DNA from: Micromussa lordhowensis
Lineage: Eukaryota; Cnidaria; Anthozoa; Scleractinia; Lobophylliidae
Direction of reading: 5' to 3'
NCBI GenBank assembly: GCA_964020085.1
Contig: OZ026605.1
Location: 26,767,498 to 26,831,497 of the forward strand
DNA length: 64,000 nucleotides
Shown here: in pieces, positions 12,501 through 21,803 of the stretch
Layout of the letters: every line of letters begins with the position of its first letter
How positions within the stretch are numbered: the stretch's first letter is position 1
Made by a program: the position numbers and the translations under genes
The notes under the pieces: generated by a model
The model's database searches: none
Told to the model about the DNA's origin: nothing
Seen by the model: only the letters and a program-made list of their open reading frames with translations

Positions 12501-15292
12501 TTATGCTATAAAAAAATATTAAGATATTTAATAAAATATTGACCAAGCTTGTTTGTCTGGGTAGTGGCATTGTTTCTTTTTTGTGTGTTAACAGACTTCA
12601 ATGAATGAGCACAAAAAATAACAATATTCCAGCCATTTTGACCTTCCACTTGGTTGTGTTACATTCAAACCATTAATCTAATAGTATATGATAGCCTTAG
12701 AACGATAGATTACCATAAGGAATTTATGATCAGTCAGTTTTAATGTGAGAAATGCTACATACAGTCACAGATATAAGGAATTTTTTTACCTTCATATCTC
12801 TAATATTGTGAATGTATAAACTTTCTTCTAACACAACCACCAGTCTCTGAAAACATTGTGAGTAAATAACATTTAGAAATATGACATAAAAGAAAGCAGA
12901 TAACTCTTACTTGGTTCAGGAGGGACTCTCAATAAAACAGATTTCACCACCTACTGACTGTGTTGTATTTAAGAAATAGAAAATATGAACCGTTTTTCTA
13001 TCAAGTTATAGAAACGCGAGTGAAAGTTTGGAACGAGAAATGCTGTGGTAACATAAGCTGCAGGTAAGTGTTTCCACAGCTATTTGGAGTTCTCCCTAAC
13101 TTTCATGAGTATTTCTATAACTCGGTAGAAACACAGAGAACATGTTTTCTATTTCCATTGAAAACGCTGTGATGAAAAAAGGAAAACAACTTGTTTACTA
13201 TGATTATCAAACTGTAAATTATCTTTGCTCACGCCATCATTAGGCCAACACCTCTTGCTAGTTCTGTGTTCCTATCGACTTACAGAAACAAGAATCGGCT
13301 CATGTGTTTTCTTAGGGCTATTTTCTAAAGATATGTACTTTCACCACTTAAGATACATTTACCTACAGCTTTCCAGTACAGGTCTGTTTATAACTATTTT
13401 TTTTGGCATTATCTCTAAGATAAATGTAAATTCAATGATGGAAAATTCATTTAGTTAGCACATCTGCCCAATGAGTTTGTTGTCAGCTTCTGAACAATGT
13501 TCATATCAAAATATAATTATAATTATTAATAAAAACTCATGAACCCTCATGTAACCATGCCTTTAAAGAGACTGTATTTTTAGCTTACAGACCACATCAA
13601 CTTTGACTCACCACTCTGTTTAGTCTGACAGCTAAGATTGTATTGGGATAACTGTAGTTGCATATTTCTGTGCCTTTCTACAAAACAAGGGATACAAAAC
13701 ATAGAAAAAATAAAAATTGTTTTCGTTTATGTTGCAGGTTACTTACAATGTAAAGGTAAATGATGACGACAGTTTTTAAACAGGAGATCTGGTTACAAAG
13801 CTTGTCCCAGTTACAATCATGGTCAAAAGTTGAGACATGAAAATTACCAACCTTTTTTCCCTAGGTGTAACTTCTCCTCTCACCCCTCGTAAAAGATAGC
13901 CTCCCCTTCCCCCCTTTTCATTGGAAATGAATAAACATCAACAAAGCATTTTGCAACATTATTTGGGGCAGGGGGAGGGGGTGACTACAGATGCAAAAGG
14001 AGTTTTCACTCAAATACCAAATACTATTGTTAGTTCGAAAGCGTTACTTTTGCTAATAAAAAAGTCTCAACACTTTTGTCCACGATTGTAGGGTAAAAAT
14101 ATAGAGTAAACTATTCCAAATTGGTAAACAAGCAAGCAAACAGTAAAAATTATGAAAAGTTGATGATGCTCGTAAATGCTTGTGGGAGGAGAGGGGGTTG
14201 CCCTTATTCCACTTGTTTCGGGCATTTCATGTAATATATCAAACACGGGCAACAGTGTTTCATCGGCATATCCAAACACCGAGAAGAGAGTTAAAAATAT
14301 GACCCACAGTGGAGTATTTTTGAAAAAAATTGGTGTTTGGATAGCTGATGAAACACTGTCTCAAGTGTTTGATACATCTTCTCAATCGAAACAAAGACTA
14401 AGGAGAAAACAGAGAGGTAAAATCGTCAAAATCTATGCTAATTAAGACTGGGTATTCAAACCTCCTTCACGGTTGTGATTTTCTTTGTTTTAACTTGATG
14501 GATTATACATGAGTTTGAAAACTGACTATCAAGATCCAATAGTTTCTGTTAGAAAAAATAGGACCTATATTTTCTCACATACATGCAACTAACAGTAAAA
14601 TCAGTAACCAATTAAACTGATATGTTATCAGTAGTGCCGACTATAAACTTCAAATTATCTTACAGTCATGTAATTAGAGGGTGATGTTGCATGATGCATC
14701 ATATTGTGCTCAAGCGCCCTAGGAGCAAGTCTGAACCTTGGTAAGGGGCACTGCTCTATGAACAGAGACAGAGACTTTGCATGTTGCTCAGGTACAGGGT
14801 ACTGACAGACACAGTATTAAAGTTAAAATTTTATCTTTACCTTGAAGTGGCAAACTTTGAGCTTTCTAGGTGCAGACAAGCTGACAATCGCTACAAGACT
14901 ACTAGAAAATAATCTCTCTACTATGCAAATATCTTCTGTTTCTCCTACACATGAGAAAAATAAGCACCATAATTAAAACCAACTAATGTTCAACAACAAG
15001 GTGAGCTAACTTGAAGAAAAGAGGGTTACTATCTTGCAGTTTAATAAACATTTTAAGCTAGTGGTATTAGAGATGTCACATTAAGTCCAAAGATAAATTA
15101 TAAGGCATGCTGCTCTGAGGGGCACAATGGCTGACTTGTCAGGAGGCTTGACTCCAATGAATTCAAGCGCTCTGAGTTGGAGCCCTGATCAAAGCTTCTA
15201 TACTCAAGTCAAAGTGACCCACTGTTACAGCTAATCTCCTTTCACACCACAAGTTACTCCAATTATTATTATTATTACTATTATTCTTATTA

Positions 15293-15327
<35 letters not shown>

Positions 15328-16833
15328 TTTATTATTATTATCAACAGTTCAGAGTTATTAATAAATGACTTGTTTATGACCAGATTGCTCAGCCAAGAAA
15401 TTACAATCAGCACTAACTCTTAGTCCTTTCACAACCAACCATAGTTGCAATTCACTTCAGTGGGAATTCATAAAAATTTGAAAATCCAGAGCGAGATAAG
15501 TCAGAGGTCCCGTCAGAATAAAATTATGGCATGTAACACAACATTGAAACAGTGGCATGGAGGCAGTAGAAAAAATGACAGCAAATTACATGACATGTGT
15601 TGAGATTCTGACAGCAATGTGAACACCTTCAGAAATAAATGAGACATCAAAAAGTTTGGAATTTAGATGGGGGCATCATCAGGATCATCTATGCCAACCC
15701 TCCCGGATTATCTGGGAGTCTCCTGGATACAGATGGAATCTTCTGGTCTCCCGTACAGATCACCAATCTCCTAGACAGTATGAATATGAAAGTGCATAAA
15801 AACATTTTTTCAGACATATTTTGGCTGATATTTGGCATTTTGAGGAGAAAATTTTGGCTTTTGATGAATTTTTTGCAATTTAATTGGCAGAGCTCTACTT
15901 TGAGCAGATTTTGTTAGGGTCAAAAAAGGTAAAATTGGCAATCTCCCGGATTTTGATTATTTTTTAGGTTTGGCATCTCTGGGACATGTATAACCCCCCT
16001 CCCCCACCCATATTCTAACTTAATCTTACTTCAAGGACACGCATTAGTTTGAGGATCTCACATTTGTTACAAGATATCTACAGTGTGTATTCTGAATAAC
16101 GATCAGAATGTCACCATGAAGTTAAAATGCCAAAAAGCCTAAAAGTGAAGAAGCTACTCAAAGAGCTAGTCAGTGAAGTGACTCCTTATAATGTACTTAT
16201 GTTAAAAACAATAATAAGAGATTCTCTGAATCTTGACAAGAAAGGAAAAAAAACGGTTTGGATCCTTCATATTTACATGAAACGTTGACGAACAAAAGAG
16301 ATATCTCCGGAATCAGCTGATCGTGAGCATCAAGGCAGGCTTTATTCTTTCATTTACGATGTGTTCGCAGCTCACGCAATTATTATCACGCCTTTATTAT
16401 AATTCCGTTCGAACAGTTGATGACTGCAGTCACGAAAAGGTTGAAAACCAATAATTACAAACGATGCCATTAAAATACCACTGAAAGATAAACGAAAATG
16501 ACGACATAAGCTAAAAGTTATCCTAACGAGTGCATTGCTTTTCTTACACTCACAATCACAAGCCAAGCACTTACCATATTCATAAATCTCCTCTAGTTTT
16601 TCCACAGAATTTAAAGAGAACAATTTATAGCCAGCTTTTGATCCAACTGCCAGAGAACTAAAGCAAACAGAGATGCAAGACAAGCAGTCAAAATTATTGA
16701 AGAAACATGGACAAAGAGTGAGTCATTCCTCTTCGCCTGATACTGCTCCTAGTATCGTTTACCTACAGTCTTGATTAAAATTAACGCAGAGTAAGTTCCC
16801 CGTTGGATCCCCGCCATAAGCAGCAAGATTCAT
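3402..16833 (-). CDS. WIPI2: WIPI2-type PROPPIN (autophagy PI3P effector), complete, 17 coding exons
   Basis: This is a seven-bladed WD-repeat protein that binds PI3P and PI(3,5)P2 and, in animals, recruits the ATG16L1 complex to forming autophagosomes. Exons (high to low): 16833-16763, 16657-16575, 14944-14841, 13677-13612, 12846-12790, 11106-11067, 10630-10569, 10109-10074, 9805-9713, 9224-9154, 9061-8954, 7646-7571, 6719-6662, 5782-5755, 5404-5297, 4396-4360, 3635-3402. They total 1332 nt (443 aa) with frame kept at every junction. Landmarks: N terminus [15 protein letters not shown] with [37 protein letters not shown], the lipid-binding FRRG motif at residues 222-225, [13 protein letters not shown], and an acidic Ser-rich tail ending in [14 protein letters not shown]. 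The MNL- start, 443-aa length and ESEYPP-type tail favour WIPI2 over WIPI1. The reading of the short 36-nt exon 10109-10074 ([12 protein letters not shown]) restores a strand that would otherwise be missing. Introns carry several MITEs, SINEs and two LINE fragments. Confidence 0.93.
3905..4025 (-). mobile_element. tRNA-derived SINE fragment
   Basis: Read on the minus strand, the stretch starts with a tRNA-like A box (TGGCCTAGTGGTTAGGGCA) followed by a SINE body with CCAGCTAGTTAGCC and CAGCTGGGATTTTTA. It lies in the last WIPI2 intron and shares the CAGCTGGGATTTTT body type with the copy at 26394. Confidence 0.6.
4817..5006. mobile_element. Palindromic MITE with AACAAATTGACGTCAG ends
   Basis: Inverted arms begin AACAAATTGACGTCAG and close with CTGACATCAATTTGTT. 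The inner arms (CTACTTTGACAATGTGATGA and its complement) flank a GC-rich loop GAGGCGATAGCCGAGTGG. Located in the WIPI2 intron between exons 16 and 15. Confidence 0.8.
5803..6105. mobile_element. Composite palindromic MITE (AACAATTAGATTAT / TAGTATAAATCTAC)
   Basis: A hairpin with arms AACAATTAGATTAT(T) spans about 5807-5902, and a second inverted pair, AGTATAAATCTACTA at 5905 and TAGTAGATTTATACT near 6075, extends it. It may be one element with two nested inverted repeats or two adjacent insertions, in a WIPI2 intron. Confidence 0.65.
6153..6459. mobile_element. MITE with GTCCACAC terminal repeats
   Basis: The left end GGCACCGTCCACACAATGCC is matched by the complement of the right end (CCTGTCCACACGATGCC). 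Internal copies of CCGTCCACACTA with AAAACG blocks give a sub-repeat structure. It is intronic in WIPI2. Confidence 0.7.
6810..6885 (-). repeat. Degenerate tRNA-like sequence (pseudogene or SINE head)
   Basis: On the minus strand CTTCAGTGGTAGAGTATCTG resembles a tRNA D-arm/A box and GGTTCAATTGCTAG a T-arm/B box. The acceptor stem does not pair cleanly, so I do not call a functional tRNA. Confidence 0.4.
7170..7412. mobile_element. MITE with GGTTAAC-type inverted ends
   Basis: Left GGATTGTTCAAAGCCCGGTT and right GTTAACCGGCTTCCGAACAA are imperfect inverted repeats, followed inward by CCAGGGGTTAG / CCTGGGTTAGC. Same style as 728-874. It sits between WIPI2 exons 13 and 12. Confidence 0.65.
7433..7548. 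mobile_element. Palindromic MITE abutting a WIPI2 exon
   Basis: Arms GGAGCCTCCTACGCAGACGC and GCGTCTGCGTAGGAGGCT are near-perfect complements across a short loop around 7490. Its right edge is only about 20 bases from the donor of the WIPI2 exon at 7571-7646. Confidence 0.8.
7695..8516 (-). mobile_element. 5'-truncated non-LTR retrotransposon (CR1/L2-like), RT C-terminal part
   Basis: An open frame of 201 codons (8509 to 7904) encodes the region after the reverse transcriptase active site: [17 protein letters not shown], then [14 protein letters not shown] and [15 protein letters not shown]. These are typical of CR1/L2/Rex-type LINE C termini. The YADD catalytic part is missing, so it is truncated at the 5' side. 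Downstream on the same strand come a (ATT)n stretch (7783-7835) and an end GTTTCTATCTATCTATC near 7697. A similar 3' end occurs at 63880-63905. It sits in a WIPI2 intron in the same orientation as the gene. Confidence 0.8.
7783..7835. repeat. (AAT)n microsatellite
   Basis: About 17 near-perfect AAT units, inside the 3' part of the LINE fragment at 7695-8516. Confidence 0.9.
8763..8910. mobile_element. MITE with TAGCCTGCGTAGC-type ends
   Basis: Left end TAGCCTGCGTAGCAGCCGTT; right end complement TGCCTACGTATCAGGGGTTT. The ends resemble the elements at 19877-22782 and 28407-28613. It lies 43 bases from the donor side of the WIPI2 exon 8954-9061. I see no clear target duplication. Confidence 0.55.
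9561..9600. repeat. (AAT)n microsatellite
   Basis: About 13 perfect AAT units in a WIPI2 intron. Confidence 0.9.
10211..10440 (+). mobile_element. tRNA-derived SINE
   Basis: A tRNA-like head (GTCAGGTGGTTAGAGCACTT, anticodon-arm-like stem CAGTGCTCTAGATTGGGTGG, B box GGGTTCAAGTCCTGGC) is followed by the SINE body GGGTCACTGCACTGTGTTCC. Intronic in WIPI2, antisense to the gene. Confidence 0.7.
11463..12465 (+). mobile_element. 5'-truncated L1/Tx1-like LINE with poly(A) tail and 16-bp target duplication
   Basis: A 158-codon frame (11547-12023) carries a zinc-knuckle-like end of the LINE ORF2 protein: C-x2-C ([16 protein letters not shown]) with His and Cys, as in zf-RVT domains downstream of reverse transcriptase. 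An AATAAA lies at 12428-12433 and an uninterrupted A tract at 12443-12466. The 16-mer ATAACCCTCTGTTTTC is present just before the element (11447-11462) and just after the A tract (12466-12481), i.e. an intact target-site duplication made by target-primed reverse transcription. The catalytic RT and endonuclease parts are absent. The insertion lies antisense in the WIPI2 intron between exons 6 and 5. Confidence 0.88.
12990..13132. mobile_element. MITE with TTTCTAT-AGTTATAGAAA ends
   Basis: Left end TTTTTCTATCAAGTTATAGA; right end TATTTCTATAACTCGGTAGA read as complement. Intronic in WIPI2. A related body (AAAATGCTGTGGGAACAAGAGC) appears near 28088-28110. Confidence 0.55.
14234..14387. mobile_element. 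Palindromic MITE (AACACTG / CAGTGTTTCATC arms)
   Basis: Arms CAGTGTTTCATCGGCATATC and GATAGCTGATGAAACACTG, plus outer ATATATCAAACAC / GTGTTTGATACAT, are inverted repeats around a central TTAAAAATATGACCC segment. Intronic in WIPI2. Confidence 0.75.
15113..15350 (+). mobile_element. Degenerate tRNA-derived SINE with (ATT)n tail
   Basis: A decayed tRNA-like head (GGGGCACAATGGCTGACTTG ... GAGTTGGAGCCC) is followed by a body and an (ATT)n stretch at 15262-15343. Intronic in WIPI2. Confidence 0.45.
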
Positions 16834-17125
16834 CGGTAACACTGAAGAATTTCACTCCAGTTTTCTTGAATTTTACCGCACTAGCAGAGGAGTTTATAAA
16901 ATTATCAACAATAACAAAACCTGCTAATGACATGCGCATAGCTGATTCAGCGATTCTATTTTACCCACAATGCACCTAGTCCTTGGCCCTCAAAGCTGTA
17001 TTATTTATTTGAATTTTTTTGCAATCGCTAACTTTACTTACGCAGGGCTCCTGACTTACGTCATTAGAAATCGTTCTTTGCTTAATATTAAAGTTAAAAT
17101 TTAGTTGTTGCAGAGCCCTTCTTAG
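16834..17125. other. Presumed WIPI2 promoter / 5' UTR region
   Basis: This is the sequence just upstream of the WIPI2 start codon. I see no TATA box or other motif I would call with confidence, and no reading frame of interest. Confidence 0.35.
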
Positions 17126-17598
17126 GGCCGGTGTCCCAGCGAATTTAGACCCCCCTAGATTTGGACCCCCCTTTACAAATCCGCTAACGGATTTGGACCC
17201 CTCGGTCCAAATATCCGCTAGCGTATTTGGACCCCCGGGGGACTAAATCCGCTAGCGGCGGATTTAGTCTTCCTTCGCGAATTTGGACCCCCGGTTCAGA
17301 TCCGCTAGATCGGGGAAACTTGATGAAAAGACTTAGATCAGTTAATTTGTTGTTCAAAGCATTCTCTGCGGCATTTCGTAAAGTATGTAGATCCAAGATG
17401 TGAATTTAACTCCTTTTGACAGAAGCTTAAAAACGCACTTGGAACTCATAGAATTGTCGTGTTATTTTTTAATAAGAAAAAATAAGCAAAGTGAGAAAAA
17501 GCTTCAGTTAAAGCTGTTGAAAGCACTCGAATGAATGAATGAGAACTGTAATGTTTTGTAATTAGTTGAGTTAGTAATTAAATTTAGACTAGTAGCTC

Positions 17599-18086
17599 TT
17601 GCAATACTGTAATACCTTTATGGTCATGCAAATAAAGCATTTGTTTCTGTTTTTCTTCCTAATGTTGGTGGTTGGGCAGGATACCTTGCTGTGTCAAACA
17701 TCGTTCGCTTCTGTTGCTGAAGAATCTGTCCAAGTCCATTTCACTGGTAAAAATCACTGGGTCTGCTCTTCATCGGTCGGTGGTTATGTGCAGTGTACGG
17801 CGGCTTCACGAGACCTGACATCATCGATGAAAGTTCAGTCGAGCGAATGCTATAAGTCCCTAACTATGGAAAAGAAACTTGAAGTTGAACTGCCTCCAGC
17901 GCAAATCCAGCGGGAGGAGTCGATTGTGCTCTCTTTGCCCTTGCCTTCGCTTGTGACCTTGGAAATGGAAATGACCCGTCGGAAATTGCTTATTGCCAGA
18001 GCGGAATGCGCCAGCATTTGATTCGCTGTTTAGAAAACGAACGTTTTGAACTTTCCCCCGTCAGACTGACTTCCTCTTCGCTCTGA
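17599..18086 (+). pseudogene. Ulp1-like cysteine protease domain remnant, frameshifted
   Basis: The first frame reads VQVHFTGKNHWVCSS, the His box of C48 (Ulp1/SENP-like) proteases found in several eukaryotic DNA transposons. A frameshift near 17910-17915 moves the reading to GGVDCALFALAFACDLGNG (Cys box, Asp-Cys codons at 17922-17927), then MRQHLIRCLENERFEL and a stop at 18084-18086. The usual Asp of the YDS motif after the His box is replaced (reads VQCTAAS). These proteases are often carried by transposons, probably to process or de-conjugate SUMO/ubiquitin-like proteins. Frameshift plus lost Asp indicate an inactive copy. Confidence 0.65.
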
Positions 18087-18616
18087 CCGGAGCATAGGGC
18101 TTCCACGACAGCCTTCCATAGGACCCGATTTTTTGCTGTCCGTTTCACTTCATCCCATGACATCTCCAAGTCCTCATATTTCTTTCCCAAGACTTCTTAG
18201 GTCTGCCCTTCCGCCTGACCCCTTGAGGTTCCACTCAAGGGACAGGCGGGTGATGTTGTCCCGATTCGGGTACGGTACTTGGGGGACAATAGCTTCGGCC
18301 TTGAGGGCGTCATGATTTGCCCTCCTGTGTTGGTGTTTGGGTGGGTTAAAGTTACTCCCCCTTCCATTTCTAGCTGTAGTGTTAGTTTCTGTAACCATTT
18401 TCATCCACTCGGTGGGTGGTTAGCCCGAGGAGCTTCGCGTGCGCCTATTGGACTCAGGAATCGTTGGAGTGTCTCCACCCAACTTTCGACCTGAGTTCAC
18501 CCCTACACCACGATGATGCACCTCCGAGGAGATGGGGGCTGTGAGACCCCTGGGCGCTCCGACTTCCGTAGGGGTTTCAGAACCACCTGCAAAAATCTCC
18601 GCGTCGAAGCCGAAGA

Positions 18617-18799
18617 GTCAATTGTGACATTGACTTGTTTTGTTCATGTACCATTCCAGAATGCTACGATAACATGATCGAATGTGACTTATACCTCGAG
18701 TGGTTTCACATGGGCTGCGTAGACCTAAACGAGGAGTCGGAGGGAGAGTGGCGTTGCAAAGTCTGTAAACCACCATCAAAACGGCTTCGAAATATGTGA
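18617..18799 (+). pseudogene. PHD-finger remnant, one zinc ligand lost
   Basis: The frame VNCDIDLFCSC ... MIECDLYLEWFHMGCVD ... EGEWRCKVCKPP follows the PHD pattern C4-H-C3, but the second Cys of the second pair reads Tyr (ECDLYLEW where C-x2-C is expected). It ends at a stop at 18797-18799. It lies 0.5 kb downstream of the Ulp1-like remnant in the same orientation and was probably the C terminus of the same transposon protein. Confidence 0.65.
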
Positions 18800-20506
18800 G
18801 AACTGTTGTGGTCTAAGTCAAAATTAATTCAATAGATTATTTTTATGAAGCAGATCTAAATTTCGTTGTTGTTAATTTATTTATCGTTACGTAACATGAC
18901 ATGAAATTTGAGTTTTTATTTAAATATAGCTTGTTAAAAATTCGCTTTAAATTAGTTATACTATAGAGAGAACTTTAAGTTATTGTTGAGAAAGTTTGGT
19001 TTTCAAAATGTGTGTTACTTTAAGTAACAAAGATCATTTGAAAAGCAAAACTACCTAATATTTTCATTTTGCCTTTTTTGCAACTAAAAAAACAATATGC
19101 AAAATAATTTTAACCTTAATCAAACTTGAAGAACGCTTATCTTCAGGGGGTGTAAATCAGCGAAAGGGGGTCAATGTCTGCTAGCGGATCTGGACCGGGG
19201 GGTCCAAATCCGCGGCGGGGGGGAGGGGGTCCAAATCCGCTGTGACGCCGGGCTACTCTCGAAAAAATTGGGGGGAAGGTGTTGTGGCTCGCTTTTCCAC
19301 GCTGAAACCTTACTCGACCTTACTCCATTTGAGACCAACATTAGCTAACCTAATACAGCTCAAATACTCTGGGTCGCAGAGACTTAAATGTGGGCCACTT
19401 TGTCGGGGGTGGACCGGGGAGGAGCGGGGAAGATCTGAGGCATCTCGCATCTTGAACGTGAAAAATCAGTTGAGGAAGAGACCATCAAAATTGACCAAAA
19501 TTGAAGAACAAAATGGTCAGAGTCAGTAACCTATCAGCTCTAAACCATGCCATTTGGGTCCGGTAACAACATCTATGCGCCATTAGCTAACTAAAGTGTA
19601 CTGACTAGTACGACCTTTGGATGTTTTGAAATTGTAAGCAGCTACAGGCTAGTTATCGACAGCAAGTGGAGCACTCTCTCCTCCGCAGAAGCTCGAACGT
19701 TATTTATAGAAATCCACTGTGCGAAGTGGGTGCAGGTGTCGATACTTCCAAAAGCACCTTTACGTCTCTACAGGGGAGAGAGGGTTGCGCAAGCGTCCGC
19801 AAAGGGAGGTGTTAGGAGCTTTGGGGTTTCCTTTGAACCTTTTTTCAGTCAGGCATCCCGTATATCTTATCTTAATTAGCCTGCGTAGCTTGGCGGTTTA
19901 AGCAATTCGAGCGGGCTAAAACGAGCGGCGAAGCCGCGAGGAGGAGCCTGGGGAAGAGACAACTGAGAAACCGCCTGCAAGGATGACCGGTATTTTTTTT
20001 GTTAGGCCAGTACGCTGGCGTACTGGCCATTCCCATTGGATCAGAAGGCTAATACGTCAATCAAAATTTTCGATAATCTCCCAAGGGACCGCTCCAACAA
20101 ACAACACTGATATTTGGCGCGTATTAACAAGAAAATGACAGAGAAAGCTCTCTCGTAAGCGTTATATCGCGCCTAAATATTCTTCGTGAAGATCGCGAAA
20201 TTGTTCTCAAATCTGAGCAAGAAACAGCTGTAAGCGAGTTACTTCATGGGAGAGATGTGATGGCCGTGTAAAATGAGGTTGACTAGCCTACACGACTCCT
20301 ACGGTTCGTGACATGTTGTGTCATGAAGAGGAGTTTTTGGTAGAGCTGAGCCGGTAGACTGTGCTATAGCAAATTTAGACGTCATTGGTCTGCATGGTTT
20401 CCGCTGTTATCGGCATGTCGCTTTGCAAAGTTTGACACCTCTGTAATTTGCCATGTGTTTATGCATTACAGGCTCATTTCGTTTGCAAGAGGACGTTACT
20501 AAAACG

Positions 20507-20725
20507 GGGAATGGGGAATGGGGAATGGGGAATGGGGAATGGGGAATGGGGAATGGGGAATGGGGAATGGGGAATGGGAAATTGAAAATGGGAAATTGAA
20601 AATGGGAAATTGAAAATGGGAAATTGAATTTTTTTTTGCTTAAACGGGGAATGGGGAATGGGAAATTGAGAGGGGAAATCGAATATGTTTTTACTAAAAA
20701 GGGAAATGGGAATTTCAAATTGGTG
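20507..20725. repeat. Minisatellite arm (GGGGAAT)n / (GGGAAATTGAAAAT)n
   Basis: About ten 7-bp units followed by four 14-bp units. It is the left arm of the foldback element; the inverted copy is at 21828-21999. Confidence 0.9.
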
Positions 20726-21067
20726 AGATTCTTGTTAAAGCGGAATTAAATTTTTTCAGCGGCTATTATCACTTTTTTTGGAAACGTTGTCCACGAAAAT
20801 AAAGGGGATTTACCGACAATAAGCAGCAAACGGGAGGGTGACCTTCCTTTTTCGTTATTTCAGTACCTGAGCAATTAACTAGAAGCGGATATATTTAAAT
20901 CTCGCTCTCAGCGGTCGAGCTTCCTGTGGTCAGCACCAATAATTGGGGACAAGATTAAAATATTGCGAGTATAAGCGCCAACAAAGGCAACGATGAAGAG
21001 AAGCGCTTAAATATGGAAAACCCATGGAAATTCATGACAGGGTATTTGTGGCATTACGCGCGGAGAA

Positions 21068-21291
21068 TAATAGACCTTTTTCGCTTGTACATTTTGTTTT
21101 CCCAATACAGATCATGTGATGATACTCAGGAGATTTGATCTTTTGTTTTGTTCATTAAAAAGGGTACATTCAAGCATGAATATGCCTGCATGTACTCTTT
21201 CTAATGAACAAGACAAAGGATCAAATCTCCTGAGTATCATCACATGATCTGTATTGGGAAAACAAAATGTACAAGCGAAAAAGGTCTATTA
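21068..21291. mobile_element. Palindromic MITE with TAATAGACC ends
   Basis: Near-perfect inverted repeats (TAATAGACCTTTTTCGCTTG to its complement CAAGCGAAAAAGGTCTATTA) with about 95-bp arms around a loop near 21180, nested in the foldback element. Confidence 0.85.
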
Positions 21292-21750
21292 TGCAAGTTA
21301 CCGCGGGAAACCTGTCAAATTCATTACCTTCGTGGCGCGTCTGCCGGAGGAAACGAGCGCCGGTAATAATAGGCTTTTTTCAGTTGCGCTACCCTACTGC
21401 CCACTAGCTCTCAGAAAGGGCGGCCAGTTTTCGGAATGAAACAAGGACAGTGATTACCCATTAGAATGTACAACTTCTTTTAAACTGTCATTTTATTAAG
21501 TTACAAATGAACATGAAATAACTTTTTAATTAAGAAAAGTTAAAGTTCTTGCTATGACTAGTTTATATCTACCAAACAAATAACGTTGGTTTTACATGTT
21601 TTTTTTCCCCTGGATTAGCAAAACCTTGATTAAGCTATTTTTAACTCAAATTCACTACAGGTGATATCAACACTAATAAACTCTGTTTCGGAAAAGAGAA
21701 TTAAATATTTGTCTCGGTAATTGAGGACTCAAGAAAATTTAGAGGCTTTT

Positions 21751-21803
21751 TCAGAACAAAGAGAATGACATATCATGCTGATATGTCATTCTCTTTGTTC
21801 TGA
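21751..21803. repeat. Short perfect hairpin
   Basis: TCAGAACAAAGAGAATGACA ... and its exact complement meet at CATGCTG; about 25-bp arms. Confidence 0.8.

Larger units (their letters stand above)
17126..19253. mobile_element. Decayed DNA transposon-like element with GGATTTGGACCCC repeats at both ends
   Basis: The left end GGCCGGTGTCCCAGCGAATT and the complement of the right end GCCCGGCGTCACAGCGGATT form imperfect terminal inverted repeats continuing into (T)TTRGACCCCC. Both ends then contain several copies of a GC-rich motif (GGATTTGGACCCCC or its complement with CCGCTAGCGG). Inside are remnants of an Ulp1-type protease and a PHD finger on the plus strand. No target duplication is obvious. 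A short copy of the right-end motif TGTGACGCCGGGC recurs at 22102-22114. Confidence 0.6.

Noticed and set aside
13740..14000. Possible extra WIPI2 exon
   Set aside because: The exon chain is in frame and matches the WIPI2 family without it; no acceptor-donor pair with matching phase was seen.
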